A DNA stretch of 64,000 nucleotides from Arctopsyche grandis (GCF_051622035.1 NC_135355.1:22870486-22934485); one strand, 5' to 3'; positions 29,646-41,826 are shown, counted from the stretch's first letter. Numbers and translations are program-made. Notes: generated by a model not told the origin, from the letters alone.

Positions 29646-30424
29646 CATGGGCGCCCGCAGAAAATTTTCTAAGGGGGGGCTAAATATTTTTAGTAATGTT
29701 TTAATGTAGTTTTAATTTACTGTAGCGTATTTGTATGGTGAACGAACGGACAGGACACTGTAGTAAAGAAGGGCATCTTTCCCACGAATTGCTAAATCAT
29801 TTGTTCCGCAAAATAAGATTGTTGAAATAATAGGATACAGTTTCTTTCTGCTTTCTTCAATAGTTCGTTTTACAGAATTATCTATCTGACAAATAATATC
29901 CTTATTTGGATCTCTAATGGTTGACACGAAGTGTTCAGCCTCTTGTTGAGACCTACGATGCCATGCTGAGCTGGTATGGTTTCTGGCACATTCATTAGAA
30001 TCTTTGTACTTTGAACAAGGAGTAGTAATGAAGGCACCTTCAATTCCTCTTTGAACTGGATGCGGAAATAAAACACAGAAAATGCAAAAAGCACCTTTTA
30101 ACCTAGGTGAATATGATAACCATGGAGTATACTGGGTTAGCCAAGATTCCCCGAAACAACGTTTTCCACTTCCTGACATGTCGCCTTCAAAATCATATGA
30201 CGGGTGAGGCTTGTATGGATCAGTTAGCAAACGATAGGAATCTTCGTAGTAGATTTTACATAGGCTGGCTCCAGGCTGGTCAACGTTCTGTCTCTCCACA
30301 CTTTCTTTATGCTAACACGAAGTGATTTAAAATACAAGTAGCATTATTTGTCTATTTTCCATCAATCCAGGGGGGGGGGGGGGGGGCAAGTGCCCCCCCT
30401 TGCCCCCCCCTGCGGGCGCCCATG
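29646..30424. mobile_element. hAT element with truncated transposase
   Basis: TIRs CATGGGCGCCCGCAG and CTGCGGGCGCCCATG, 779 bp apart. The flanks ACATATAC and ATATATGC match in 6 of 8 positions. A run of 17 G and further G/C runs lie near the right end. It carries the transposase fragment at 29712-30299. Confidence 0.75.
29712..30299 (-). pseudogene. hAT transposase N-terminal fragment (TTF zinc finger, DUF4371 start)
   Basis: 195 codons. The TTF-type zinc finger typical of ZMYM/DUF4371 hAT transposases is visible (KRCFGESWLTQYTPWLSYSP, then FCIFCVLFPH and the later His residues). It is followed by ARNHTSSAWHRRSQQEAEHF and the start of the catalytic core (KLYPIISTILFCGTNDLAIR). The frame ends at the first half of the core: the remaining catalytic residues and the C-terminal dimerisation part are missing, so it cannot be active. 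The copy belongs to an internally deleted element. Confidence 0.75.
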
Positions 30425-30712
30425 ATATATGCCCATAATTAAGAAATTGGCGGCGTAAGTCAAGAAATTAAAAAAAATAAGTTATTCATATATTTGGGTT
30501 CACATTGTTGTAAAATAATATAATTTATGTCAAACATAAAAAAAATATGCTGAAACTTTGTATAGCATTAATGCAGAGTATTGTTGTCACTTTCAACGGT
30601 ATGCCACTTTTGTTCATTTTGACAACAGTCTAAGGGTGAAATCACACAGCGCGGTATGTAGGATGTGGTATGTGGGACGTTTTTTTTTAGATAGTTTTAA
30701 ACATATATAAAA

Positions 30713-31117
30713 CGGGTCTACCTCACGGGCCCGAATGTGAAACGCCCGAAAACGCAAATATCGGAAGGCAAAGATCGAAAATCGAAAGATCTTAAGTCGA
30801 AAGATAAAAAAGGGTGCATGGTAAACGGTACATACTCACGTACATACTCACTTAATTTGTGCGAGCAGGATACAAAAGGAATAAGAGGAACAGGCTTTTC
30901 CTCCCGTATTCTGCGCGCGCACATTAAACAAGGCTGTATGAAAAAAAGAGAGATAATTTCGCCGCATGCCACTCATATATATATGTATATTATATATACA
31001 TAGTACCGTTTACCATTTCTTTTTGATCTTTCCACTTAAGATCTTTTGATTTTCGATCTTTGCCTTCCGATATTTGCGTTTTCAGGCGTTTCACATTCGG
31101 GTCCGTGAGGAAGACCG
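30713..31117. mobile_element. Foldback element (GATCGAAAATCGAAAGATCTT), middle layer
   Basis: Arms of about 115 bp: CGAATGTGAAACGCCCGAAA, CGCAAATATCGGAAGGCAAA and GATCGAAAATCGAAAGATCT are repeated inverted at 31003-31117. The centre holds a copy of the GCGAGCAGGATACAA MITE. Confidence 0.75.
30843..30975. mobile_element. Foldback MITE copy 2 (GCGAGCAGGATACAA family)
   Basis: GTGCGAGCAGGATACAAAAG, then an inverted half ending GATAATTTCGCCGCATGCC. It lies in the centre of another palindrome (30713-31117). Confidence 0.6.
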
Positions 31118-31364
31118 ATATAAAACATGTGGCATACCTGGCACGTATACCATGAACGACCGGTACGCCCCACCCCTTTAAACCTTTTTCGGTCAAATTG
31201 TATGGTTTTATTTATCCTTCCTTGACAGTGTTCGATAAAGGTTTTAAGAAATATAGGAGAACTTGTCGACGTACCACATACCGCATACCACGCTGTGCGA
31301 TTTCGCCATAAGTACGTGTGCCGCGCGTCTGGTTACATCATTATTTTCTACTCTGTATTATAAG

Positions 31365-31495
31365 TAAAGCCCGGACCTTGAGGGGGCTGTATATTGTTCA
31401 AATGTTGTAAATGCATTGTTAAAGGTTTGCCGAACCTTTTTTACAAAGGATTTACAACAATTGAACAATAAACGGCACGCTTCCGGTCCTACCTC
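31365..31495. repeat. Small palindromic element (ATTGTTCAATTGTTGTAAAT), copy 1
   Basis: TATTGTTCAAATGTTGTAAA and its inverse TTTACAACAATTGAACAATA flank AGGTTTGCCGAACCT; the outer parts are GGACC/GGTCC. Confidence 0.6.
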
Positions 31496-31533
31496 TAGTT
31501 ATTAGCAATCCTAAATTTGATTTCATTACCATT

Positions 31534-31745
31534 ATGTCATCATCAGATAGTGGCTCAGGTAACTATTATTCATATGTATGTTTGAGATAATAATAAAAAA
31601 ATGTTCGTTATATTTTTATATAACTAAATTGATTTGTATGTGGTTTGTAGATATACGACCACGATATCTGAATAATACTTCAAAAAAATGGAAACAAATA
31701 AGACAGTTATCATCTTCAGATGAATCTCACCAAGAGTTAGCTTAG
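31534..31745 (+). CDS. Possible two-exon mini-gene or transposon-gene remnant
   Basis: Exon 31534-31558 (MSSSDSGS), donor CAG/GTAACT; exon 31651-31745 after acceptor GTTTGTAG. Joined, they give 39 residues ending SSSDESHQELA. The acidic Ser-rich start resembles the N-termini of some DNA-transposon proteins, but there is no domain. It may be chance. Confidence 0.2.
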
Positions 31746-32039
31746 TATTTATAAAAGGTTTATAGGAAGTCGCTTCATGTATTTTAAAGCATTGTGAAAA
31801 TATAACAACTCAAGAACACGTAATAGCATACTCGTACAGTGATGCTTGTCAGGGCCAAAATCGTACGGTGAAAATGGCACTACCATGGCTGAATATAGTT
31901 CAATCTTCTGATAATAATATTGAAATAATTGATTATTCTTTATTCTTTTGTACATATAGAATGTACAAAAGAATACTCCCTGTACTTGCAGGTTGCCTGT
32001 TGCTGCCGATACGTGCCGAATAGGTGTGAACAGACCTTA

Positions 32040-32520
32040 GCACGTCGAGGGAATAAAAAGAAGAATAATGTGCCTGTATATCCGTTGCAGGACATGGGAT
32101 CTTTTTCCACTCCATATTGATTTTACGGATGGTCTCCAGCTTCGAGGAGAAGATTCAATCGACCATAGATTGAACCATCAGTCATGGAAGTGATTTTGTT
32201 TAGTGGAAGCAACTTTATATTCTTAAAACTACATACATATTACGTATATACATAGGTAAATGTAGCATGGAGGTATAAAATTGGTTCTTATCGAGTTTCA
32301 CGCCTTTCGATTTTATATATTTTTCACCTTAGAGGTCCTCTATCCACATTATCAATTACATAAAAAAAATCAACAATGTTATTTCATTTGACACCTAAAA
32401 AAATTTTTTTTCGTAACCAGAAATTTGTTTATTTCCGAATGTCAGCGTTTTAATTAATCTTGAAGATTCAAACGAAACGATTTAAATTAGGGCCCTTATC
32501 CTCTCAGATATAATATAAGA

Positions 32521-32618
<98 letters not shown>

Positions 32619-33320
32619 GATTTATACTCTATATTCCGATCTCCGCTGAAAATTAATTATTAGATCATTATGTTGTGTTTATGAAATTTATGATTTCGTA
32701 CATATAAATTAGTTTACTAATGCTAACACCGTGTTATAAAAGCTTGAACCAGAGAATCGTATTTTAGGCCAAACCACTTATGAACTTTATACATACATAT
32801 TTCGAAACACGACAACTTCTTATTATATATTTTATTGTAACAGCATAAAATTTGAATATTAAATTCATTAAGTTGGTTTATATAATATATTGTAAGATGT
32901 AAATACATATGGATGTATTATATGTAGCATTTGTGAATAAAGTTTATTGCGTGACCGCTTAATCTCAATTGCTGTAACACTAATTATAATTTTCGAAAGT
33001 GATATAATCGCATAAACAATGTGGATGTTAGCGCAGTGCTGACGATTATTGCAAAAATATTTTACTTTCGTTTATTCGATAGCTTTAACGACTCACCTGC
33101 GAAATTACGAAGGTGTTATGGGTATTTTGGGTAAAATTAAAATAAACGTATTGAGTAAAATTAAAATAAAATATGTATACATATCTATATGTATGAATGT
33201 ACTTATGAATGTACATAAATATTATATGTACATATATACATATGTAAATATAACGAAGGGTTAAACGATATTGATACATAAACAAACAAGTAAATCAACA
33301 CTATTCATTCTAAAGGGAAC
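32040..33320. other. AT-rich non-coding stretch
   Basis: Contains the (AT)n tract at 32528-32611; no supported gene. Confidence 0.6.
32528..32611. repeat. (AT)n microsatellite
   Basis: About 84 bp of pure AT repeat. Confidence 0.95.
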
Positions 33321-33325
33321 TAATT

Positions 33326-34190
33326 ATTTGGTAGGTTAAAAATAACTAAAAACAAAAGTTAAAAATTAAGATTAATGATCAGTAATTTATTAAATAAGTG
33401 ATTAATATAAATTATCAGTAAATATTCATTTTTCGATCAGTAATTAATTAAATAAGTGATCAGATAAATGCTATAAATGATAAGTAAAACCAAATAAACT
33501 ATAATTTTCGACAGTTGGATGATAGCGCGTCGTCCATCTAAGATCTTAGCAGCCAACACCTTAGGTTTTTAGGGTCGGTATTTATTAAGTTAACAGACAC
33601 GCGCGAACTGAGACAGTGAGACTAAAATGAACCTGGAGCGAGGTGCTAGGACCGAGGGGGTTGAAAACGGAGAAGGGTCAATATTTGTTTATGAACGATG
33701 TTCAAGTTGTTAAAGCCGGGTCAAACACATCCGAGAAAAGGTCAGTTCAAGAGAGAAAAATACCAGGAAGCGTAGCGTCAGCAAGTGAAAGAAAGCCAGT
33801 TAAAAGCGAATTCAAAGTCAAGGAGAAAAGCGAGAAATTAAAACACCAGTGAATGTCAGAATTTATCAACGCGTGGTCCGGCGTAAACAAAGAAACGCAC
33901 GCGGGGGTAGAGGATGTTGCTAGTGACAATATTTCTTTATACTATCGTAAACGATCCAATACGGCAACATTGGCTCTACTTCATCTGTCAGAATCCGTAA
34001 AACTGATCGTTTCATTTAATAATTGATCATTTATTTTTAAATCTTATCATTTTGTTTTATATACTGATCATTTTGGTTTAATTACTGCTCATATTATTTA
34101 AATACTTATCATTATATTTAATAACTGATCGCGTAGCAACTGATCATTTATTATATTCACTGATCAATCCATTATTTTTACCTACCAAAT
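33326..34190. mobile_element. Foldback element with GATCAGTAATT arms and a GC-richer centre
   Basis: The termini ATTTGGTAGGT and ACCTACCAAAT are inverted. Both arms consist of repeated GATCAGTAATTAATTAAATA-like units. The centre, about 33520-34000, is markedly less AT-rich and includes an open frame at 33643-33852 (69 residues, Lys/Ser/Glu-rich), followed in another frame by SEFINAWSGVNKETHAG. The centre could be captured or gag-like; I do not recognise it. Confidence 0.5.
33643..33852 (+). CDS. Unrecognised basic frame inside foldback element
   Basis: 69 codons, rich in Lys, Ser and Glu (VQERKIPGSVASASERKPVK). The base composition differs from the flanks. No domain, splice sites or promoter are visible. 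It may be a passenger or a decayed transposon frame. Confidence 0.2.
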   Translation: MLGPRGLKTEKGQYLFMNDVQVVKAGSNTSEKRSVQERKIPGSVASASERKPVKSEFKVKEKSEKLKHQ

Positions 34191-34319
34191 ATTTTTTATT
34201 GATCAAAATGTAAATTTTTTTACGGATCGGCTAAGTAGAGGCCCATTCTAAATATATTTTAATTAATGGCATATAATATACATACTACTCAGGTACGGTG
34301 TCGGTTACATGTGATCATG

Positions 34320-35700
34320 CGAAAATTCGAACACGAGATTTTGACTGATTCGAACTGTACGTGAATACGTGATCTAGAAAAAAATTGTGTGTGTGTCTGT
34401 GTATTTTAGGTATTTTTTGAGCAGCGTTAGTCCTATCAAACTGAAACTTAGTATCGGTTACTGAAATTCTTATCGACATAATGAAAATTTTTGAAGGTTT
34501 ATGAAGACATAATGAAGGTTTTGGTCAGAATTCGTAAGTCGGAAGTAGTATTTTTTTTAAAACTATTTCATTATTTTATTTTGACTTTTTAAATTATTTT
34601 AATCTTCTTGATATTAATTGTGTATAATAAAGATATTGATTTTAATTAAAAATAAAAATAAAATCACTAAAGTTAATGAACCGGAAGTGGAATTTTTTCC
34701 TCTAGAAAGATCAAAAATGTTGTGTCCACTATTCTGTCCACACCCCTGAAAGTATCAAGTTGAAAATTTATATTTGTTTTCTTTATGTACTAACTTAGAG
34801 CTGAGAAGGTTTTGGTCAGAATTTGTAAGTCGGAAGTAGTATTTTTTTTAAAACTATTTCATTATTTTATTTTGACCTTTTAAATAATTTTTAATTTCTT
34901 GATATTTAATATGTATAAAACTGATAGTGATTTTAAGTATAAAAAAAAAAATCCAACAACCGGAAGTAGAACTTTTGTTTTGTGCAAGTTTCCATACATT
35001 TGCGCTCAATTTGTATCGCAGTCATAGTTATTAGTATTTTATAATTTGTCTGTACGGTTCAATATCAAATTTTGTTTTTTAACCTTCTTATATTCCTCAA
35101 ATAAATAGATAAAGTCATGGGTTGGTCACACTCGAACTTTTTTCATCGTCTACTAAATATATGGGAAAAATCGTTCATCATAATTAGCTTGTAAAAACAT
35201 TTGGATACGAGATGGTGTCCAAAATCGAAAGCAGTGGAAGCAATTCACGATCAATATGAGGACATATGTATGTATGTACTTATGTATTTTCAGTTTTAAA
35301 TATCATAAAATATGATCATAATTTTGCTAATTCACATTCACTTGCGAAAACAATTTTACTTTAAATTATACCATTTACTTTCAATTATAAGTTTCTTGAA
35401 TTTTTAAATCTTTGGAATCTCACACTTGATAAATGGAATAAGGTTAACACTGCACCTCAGCAAAAGAAACAGGATATTTATAGATCATCGTTATTAATTC
35501 AGGGGTACGATAATGATTTTAGGGATTTTCGAGAAAATAGTATAATATGATAAAAAAATCCCCAAAATACACAGACACACAGACACACACACACACATTT
35601 TTTCTAGATCATGAAAACGTGATCAGTAATCGATTCTGAGTTCGAATCAGTCAAAATCTCGAGTTCGAATTTTCGCATGTTCACAAAACTTCATCTATTG
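34320..35700. mobile_element. CCGGAAGT-box element with terminal inverted repeats
   Basis: The left end ATGCGAAAATTCGAACACG, GACTGATTCGAACTG and (TG)n at 34320-34410 is inverted at 35560-35700 ((CA)n, GAGTTCGAATCAGTC, GTTCGAATTTTCGCAT). CCGGAAGT-like boxes lie between, at about 34530, 34681, 34830 and 34961. No coding frame is visible, so this is a non-autonomous element or a satellite-like repeat of about 1.4 kb. Confidence 0.65.
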
Positions 35701-36589
35701 TTACTACGTACATAGATAAAGTAAAAATATATATCAATTGAAATTGAATTAGCAAGTAATATAAATTTTGAAAATAGAATAACAGACTTCTAACACCAAA
35801 CACCAAATTCACGGAAAATTCGTCTTTAGTTTTTTGTATCTGTAATAAATAATAGTTAAGTTGTTAATAATGTAATTGGTTACTGGTCAACACAGATTTA
35901 TGTTTTTAGATAAAGAAAAAATTATTTGAAACACACATTATTAAAAATTAAAATAAATGATAAATAATCGACAAAGAAATAAAAACCACGAAATTTTAAT
36001 TATGTTTTAAGTGCACTGATTCCTTTTATAATATATAAATTGCGAAATTGTCAATGTGGGACATCTATATTATAAATAATAACCTGTTTTTTATTTTTTT
36101 TATTTGTTGAATTTAAATATTTCAATAAATATGTTATTTTTTAAACGAAATAAATTCTTTAAATCTAATGAAAAAATATTAAAGGGGCGACAAATTTGAT
36201 ATTTACCAAGGGCTCCAAAAACATCGCTACGGGTCTGCACGCGATCATTGTGATGTGCCGTTTTCGTATATAATTTTGGGATTATTTGAAATATAGGTCG
36301 CGAAAGCTACATAACGGACTACCATACTGGCTACATTATGATGGTTGGAGATGGCCTCATCATGTATGTATATTAGGCCGGAGCAAAAAATGTGAATTTT
36401 GGATTTTAATGGACTTCGTGGAAAACCTTTGTCGTACTATGGGAACATTAAAATTTTTTTTATTGATTTTAAATAATGTACTGTGCCTCCAACCATTCGA
36501 TTTATCTCGACATAAATTTCGAAATAGTATTTTTTTTTCATAATTCATAACTCTTTATCGAGAATTATTACGTTTTTTTAATGCTTAAT

Positions 36590-36750
36590 ATCGAAAATGC
36601 TGTCACAGCTATAATGCTGCTAATAGTATTTCATAGTGCTGTGAATGTGTCTGTACGGTTCAATATAGAATTTTGTTTTGTGGCTTTCTTATATTCCTCA
36701 AATACATAGATAATGTCATGGGTTGGTCACACCCGAATTTTTTATTAATA
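36590..36750. repeat. CCGGAAGT-box repeat fragment
   Basis: CTGTACGGTTCAATAT, TTCTTATATTCCTCAAATAC and GGGTTGGTCACACCCGAA match 28.76-28.82 and 35.04-35.13 kb. Confidence 0.65.
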
Positions 36751-37259
36751 TAAATATTTTGATTTACGTAGTCAATCCAATTTGTTAAAATAATACCCGG
36801 ATGTATTGAGGGTTGAACATTACACCCTCACAATTTATAAACTGCATTAAAGAGCTTAACTGACTCAAATTCCAAAAGCTTAACTTGAACTCCGTCTGGT
36901 ATGAAGTATCACACAATGCATCATGCACGGCTTAATTTTGTATTTATTTCATGTTAGAATTGTCTGTTCTAACAGTTTATTTACTAAATTACAAACCGGG
37001 ACAAAATTATTGGATAAACAGTCCAAAATACATATGTATGTATGTATAAAGTGCACAAACATAATGACAGAATCAACAAATATTGCTTAAAAATGGTAAA
37101 CGATCCTCAAATTCACGTTTCGATAACGATTTTGAATGATGTTTTGGGTAAAATATCATCAATGTGAATCAAATTTTAAAAGAACAATATTACAACTATA
37201 GTAGCCACTAAATTTGAAAAAATGAATAAACTAAGAGAGATAGTTTATTAAACATATTA

Positions 37260-37722
37260 TCATTAAATATTCAACCGCGATTTTGATAATCATCCAAATG
37301 CCTTTGACCAGGCCGTAATAGAAATAGCTGCTGATTTTGAATACAAAAGAGATCAATTTGACAGACTGATATTCAAATATATCCAAATAATACCAAATAT
37401 ATGATTAGTGACAAATATATGATTGTAAATATGTATAAACAATATTGTGATCTTAAATTTATAGTTGCCGAGAGAGAAGACTGGTTCGATTAAAAAAAAA
37501 TACCGATTTATTACACCAGTGATAAATTTGAGAATATTTCAATGGTTTTTTGTTTTATTGGATATCTGTGAAACTTTTCAGGCATCAAGCGCTGTATGTG
37601 AAAAAAGATTTTTTGATTTTATGAACGCGATTAAATCCAAATCGAGAAATATAATGGAAGATGAACATTTAGAATGTTTATTACGAATTAAGTCATACAT
37701 TTCATTCGGGAAAAATTTTTGA
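37260..37722 (+). pseudogene. hAT transposase C-terminal remnant (dimerisation region)
   Basis: The end of the frame (QASSAVCEKRFFDFMNAIKS, then KSRNIMEDEHLECLLRIKS) matches the conserved hAT C-terminal dimerisation domain (SSAxCERxFSxMNxIKSKxR). Upstream, in a broken frame from 37260, NHPNAFDQAVIEIAADFEYK looks related. No TIR was identified. It is a decayed copy. Confidence 0.65.
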
Positions 37723-38412
37723 AAAATATCGGGTCGATAGAAAGGACAGGAGGGAGAAAAAATGATTATTGAAAAAATAAAATGTTCATTGAATTATTAT
37801 TTCATTATTTTTAGTGTCCCAATTAAACTCATCAATTAAATATCTCATATAAAATTTGGAATACATTTAATAGCCATATTAAAGATATATACGTATTTGT
37901 GCCGTATATAATATTACATTTTGAGTAATATTTTTGAAATTGTGCAAAAAATTGGTTGGTTTAAGGTTTTTTGTAAAAAGTGTTTTTTTCTGCATGAAAG
38001 CCCTATAATATGACGAATTCATTCATCGATGCACAAGTGAGCGAGGAATAGGTAAGGTACCTACATATTTGCACACATTTTTTTTCTGAAATTTTACTAC
38101 TCAGATGCGTTGATGATCCGCACACACAATATACAAATTAGAGGGAACGTTGATGTTAAATATGTATGTATGTAGATAGAGTACAAATTATTGCGATTGA
38201 ATTTCTTTTTTATAAAGATTGATGCGTTTCGTGGTTGTCATCATATATGAGACAATAGTTTCGTTGACTATGATGGTTTAAGTAACTTGACACACTTCAT
38301 ACAGTTTTAACATATTTTCCATATAACTAATTATAAAAGTTAGCACAAAGTTGAAAAACTATGTAATAAATATGTACATACATACATTAACAACGTGATT
38401 AGAAATGTAAAT

Positions 38413-38633
38413 CTATTTATATTCAGATTTGATGAATATAACGAACAGATCACGGAATTTCGAAAGGAATTTAATTTTGAAATCCCGTGTTCGTTTTGTA
38501 ATTAAATGGGTGGCTTCAACAAATAAATTTACGTCAAAATTAGTTTCAGCTTCAAATTGAATCGTGGAGTTTAAATAGCTTTCAACTGTACATATGAATG
38601 ATATATCGTTAATGTTATCAGTCAAAATGTCCG
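38413..38633 (-). CDS. Candidate terminal exon of an unknown minus-strand gene
   Basis: A good acceptor (TTATCTTTGTTTCATTCAG) opens a 73-codon frame (ADILTDNINDISFICTVESY to FIKSEYK, stop). It has no internal start, so upstream exons would be needed; none is convincing between here and the CpG-rich block at 39.3 kb. The family is not recognised. It may be spurious. Confidence 0.25.
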
Positions 38634-39289
38634 CTGAATGAAACAAAGATAATATTATGTAACGATTACAATTATGTAAAAGCGTAATGATTGCAATCGG
38701 AGTCTTTCTTTCATTGGATTCAAATATACATATGTACATATGTTTATCATATACTGTATATTTGAAATTACAAATTTAATTTTAAAATTAATCGGACACT
38801 TAAAAATAAAACTGGCCACTGAACTAAATTCATCTATTTATAATTTAATCAATACATGATACTATGTACATACATATGTAATCTAAATAAACGAAACGAA
38901 ATAACATTTTAATGGCTGTTATAAAATATTAAAATGAAATTGGTTTCCATTCCGCAAAATGGACCACACGAGTGCGCAATCGTATTATATTTATATTTAA
39001 GTCTAATAAACCCAAAGCGTCTTCCCGGAAATTTAAAGATTACAATCCTATCAAATGCGGTCTCGCGCCACGATTTGCGGCTTTATTACATACATTATAA
39101 ATAGTATCCGCTAGAAAGGACGAATTGAGTTTATAATACTGCTGTTAACATTCAAGCTGTACATGAAACTAATAATGATTGTAATACATAATTACTAAAT
39201 AAAATAAAATTACCTATTTCACGAAAAATCTTCAGTTTTTGTGTCACGGACGCTAAGCATCACTAACATATCACTCAATTCGCATTCGC

Positions 39290-39690
39290 ACAACGAATCA
39301 ATCCGTTCGTTGTGAGTTCGAGCGATCGCTTTTAGGTATGTATTTTATTACTGTTTCGGCGTTTCGTCGAGCTCGAGTGTCTGGACGAGTTTGCCGAGAT
39401 CGGCGAGAGATTTGCAATCGCAATTAGCCGAGCACATTTGACCCTATATTGACACGCGATCGCTTCTCTCGCGTCAAGTCGATAAAGCGTGTTCGGTTTA
39501 CACGGACCGGCGCTCGTGTAAATGGAAGTCAGTAGAGCTCATCGTGCGTGCGAAAATAACGATCGGCCAAATTGATGTATTGCAGGTGAGCGGCGGCGGC
39601 GGCGGATAATGCGATTTTTCTTATCCGATTGCATTCCACGCTTGCACTTCGGATATGCACTTGCTATGACGTGTCAACGTGGGTCTGTTT
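39290..39690. promoter_or_regulatory. CpG-rich promoter-like island with possible 5' UTR exon
   Basis: A dense CpG stretch (TCGTCGAGCTCGAG, CGAGATCGGCGAG, GACACGCGATCGC) stands in an AT-rich region. On the plus strand an initiator-like GTCAGTAG (39527) is followed by a strong donor TTGCAG/GTGAGCGG at 39585-39586 and a (GGC)n run. This fits a first noncoding exon. The partner gene could be Nimrod-like gene 1, 6.7 kb downstream, or a minus-strand gene; the sequence does not decide. Confidence 0.45.
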
Positions 39691-40329
39691 GTGCGGGTGT
39701 GTGCGCTTTGAGTTCGGATACAAATTCATGTTTGTACATGTTTTTTTATTATTTTTTTATTTTTACGTAATGCGAAAATCGTTATATTGATACTGTACGA
39801 GTTTACCGAACGGAGCCGGTTTAGGCACTGAGCGCTCTACGGGAGGGGTGTGGAAACCTTTCCTCTATACAGCCTCCCCGATTCAGGGTTGCTACCTCGA
39901 TTTTAATGCAGGGTTGTTGGAGTTTTGTCTTTTGAAATTCAACGGGTGGTTTTGAAAATAAATCAATAACTGATTTTAAATATTTCAGATATTTAGAACA
40001 TATTAGATAAGGAAAATTAGAAAAATACTATATAAAAGATTCATCATACTTATTATGTGAATATAGGGTTTTCAGCTATTTTGCTATTATGTTATACATC
40101 ATAATTTGGTATATTCGTGATTTGTTTTCTCCTTCTGTGGTTTGTACAAATATGTTGGAAACGTCTTCAATATCTAGAGCGATTTATCAGCTCAACCGGG
40201 TTGCTGGTGAATTTGACTTTTTTAATTTAAGCTGCGCTGAACTGGTTTAGTGTTGTGGAGCAACGCTCGTGGTTGATTTTATCAAATATAAATGTTGTTG
40301 AGCATTGATGTTTTGTATACCTATATTTA

Positions 40330-40417
40330 TGTTATGATTATATGTCTGGCCGCAGTGACGCGTTAAAGTACTCTGTAATGTCACTGTGGCTAATATGTTA
40401 AAAAATAAATAAATCAC
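40330..40417 (+). mobile_element. 3' end of a related non-LTR element
   Basis: GGCCGCAGTGACGCGTTAAA, then TGTAATGTCACTGTGGC and AAATAAATAAAT. The sequence differs from the 7.4 and 62.8 kb ends, but the inverted arms and tail sit in the same places. Confidence 0.5.
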
Positions 40418-40848
40418 AGCTAGGAGGAGGCTATGGGGGCGCTAGCCCCCCCCTCCTTAATTAAAAAAATATATATTTAGAAAAAAGAAACATAAAATCA
40501 AATTTACTAATTAAAATTTTGATTCAACACCTCGGTGAATTTTTTTGCAATAACTCTATATGTATAATAGATACTTAAAATAGAATGAAAACGTGAACTT
40601 GTTTTTGATAATTCATAATATGATACACAAACTTTTTGTATCAAACCGTATTAAAGCGCCGCAGGAGTAATTTTTTTCGTTGAAAAAATAGCATGAATGA
40701 TTAATTTAATAATTTGGATCACAAAAGTTACGAAAATAACGAAAAGTCGATTATTCTATTCAACACGATATTTTAGTCGTATGAATTCACTGGAAAAATA
40801 TTAATCAAATATGTGCCGAAGAATATGTACCTAATATTTTTATATGTA

Positions 40849-41094
40849 TGTCACAGTGAAATTATATTTCAAGTGAAAATATATTTTCACTAACATTTCA
40901 GTGAAATCATAACCAGTTACATTTTCAGGGTTGGTCAAGTAAGGGTTGGCTCTATTCATTTAAGATTGAGTTGTTAGGTTAAATTTATGGAGTTAAAAGT
41001 TGTAAATTCATTGTTTGATACATTTTCACTGCTTGTTTGATACATTTTCACTGTAAAAATATATTTTCACTTGAAATATGCTTTCACTGTAACA
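40849..41094. mobile_element. MITE with TGTCACAGTGAAA termini
   Basis: TCACAGTGAAATTATATTTC and AAGTGAAAATATATTTTCAC are repeated inverted at the right end (GAAATATGCTTTCACTGTAA). A related, partial copy starts at 13908. Confidence 0.65.
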
Positions 41095-41762
41095 TGCACA
41101 CTAACCCTAATTTTCCACAAATTCTAGGAATGAAAAAGAGCTTATAAAATGTTTATTTTTGTTATTAGTGTACACAAAAAAAAAGTTTATTTTTATTTAT
41201 TTTAGTTTATAAAAGTTATAAAACTTATAAAAGTTTATTTTTTTTATTGTTAGTTACAGTAAGATAAATACTAAAAAAAAAATATTGCAAAATATAAATT
41301 GATCGCTAGATCAGAAACTATTATAATAGACCTAAGATGTATTATGAACATTTTACAGAAGTTACAATCAATCAAACTTATTGGTTGTAAAAAAGTCCAA
41401 TCCGTTGAGTGGCTTAGGAGATAATCGAATGTATAAACTTATGAATATGGATATCTATAAAGGGAGGTACTACACCGGTTAACATAGCAGTATCTTATAG
41501 CTTACAGTGGAATATGTATCAATAAGATAATATATTTTTTAAAAGATACGTATATTTACATATTTTAAACATGATATCGTATTTATGTGTATAATAATTA
41601 ATTATAAACAAGGGCCTATGAATGTTTATATCTTTATGGTTCACGTCTCATGGGGAATGATAAGTAAAGTAGTTTATATTTGGGAAAGCAATTTACATAT
41701 ATAATACATATGTCAGAAAATATCGATAAATAAATTAAAATAAATTGGTGACAACATATCGA

Positions 41763-41826
41763 GTCCTCTTGTATCCTGCTTACACACACCTAATCAAGGC
41801 TGTGCGATAAAAACAGGGACATATTT
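41763..41826. mobile_element. Foldback MITE fragment (same family)
   Basis: CTCTTGTATCCTGCTTACAC then AAGGCTGTGCGATAAAAACA: one arm only. Confidence 0.5.

Larger units (their letters stand above)
30631..31311. mobile_element. Foldback element (GTGAAATCACACAGCG), outer layer of a triple nest
   Basis: The ends TAAGGGTGAAATCACACAGC and GCTGTGCGATTTCGCCATA are inverted; GTGGTATGTGGGACG matches CGTACCACATACC. It encloses another palindrome at 30713-31117. Confidence 0.65.

Noticed and set aside
36286..36543. 85-codon plus frame
   Set aside because: No recognisable domain; antisense frame equally open; near repeat fragments.
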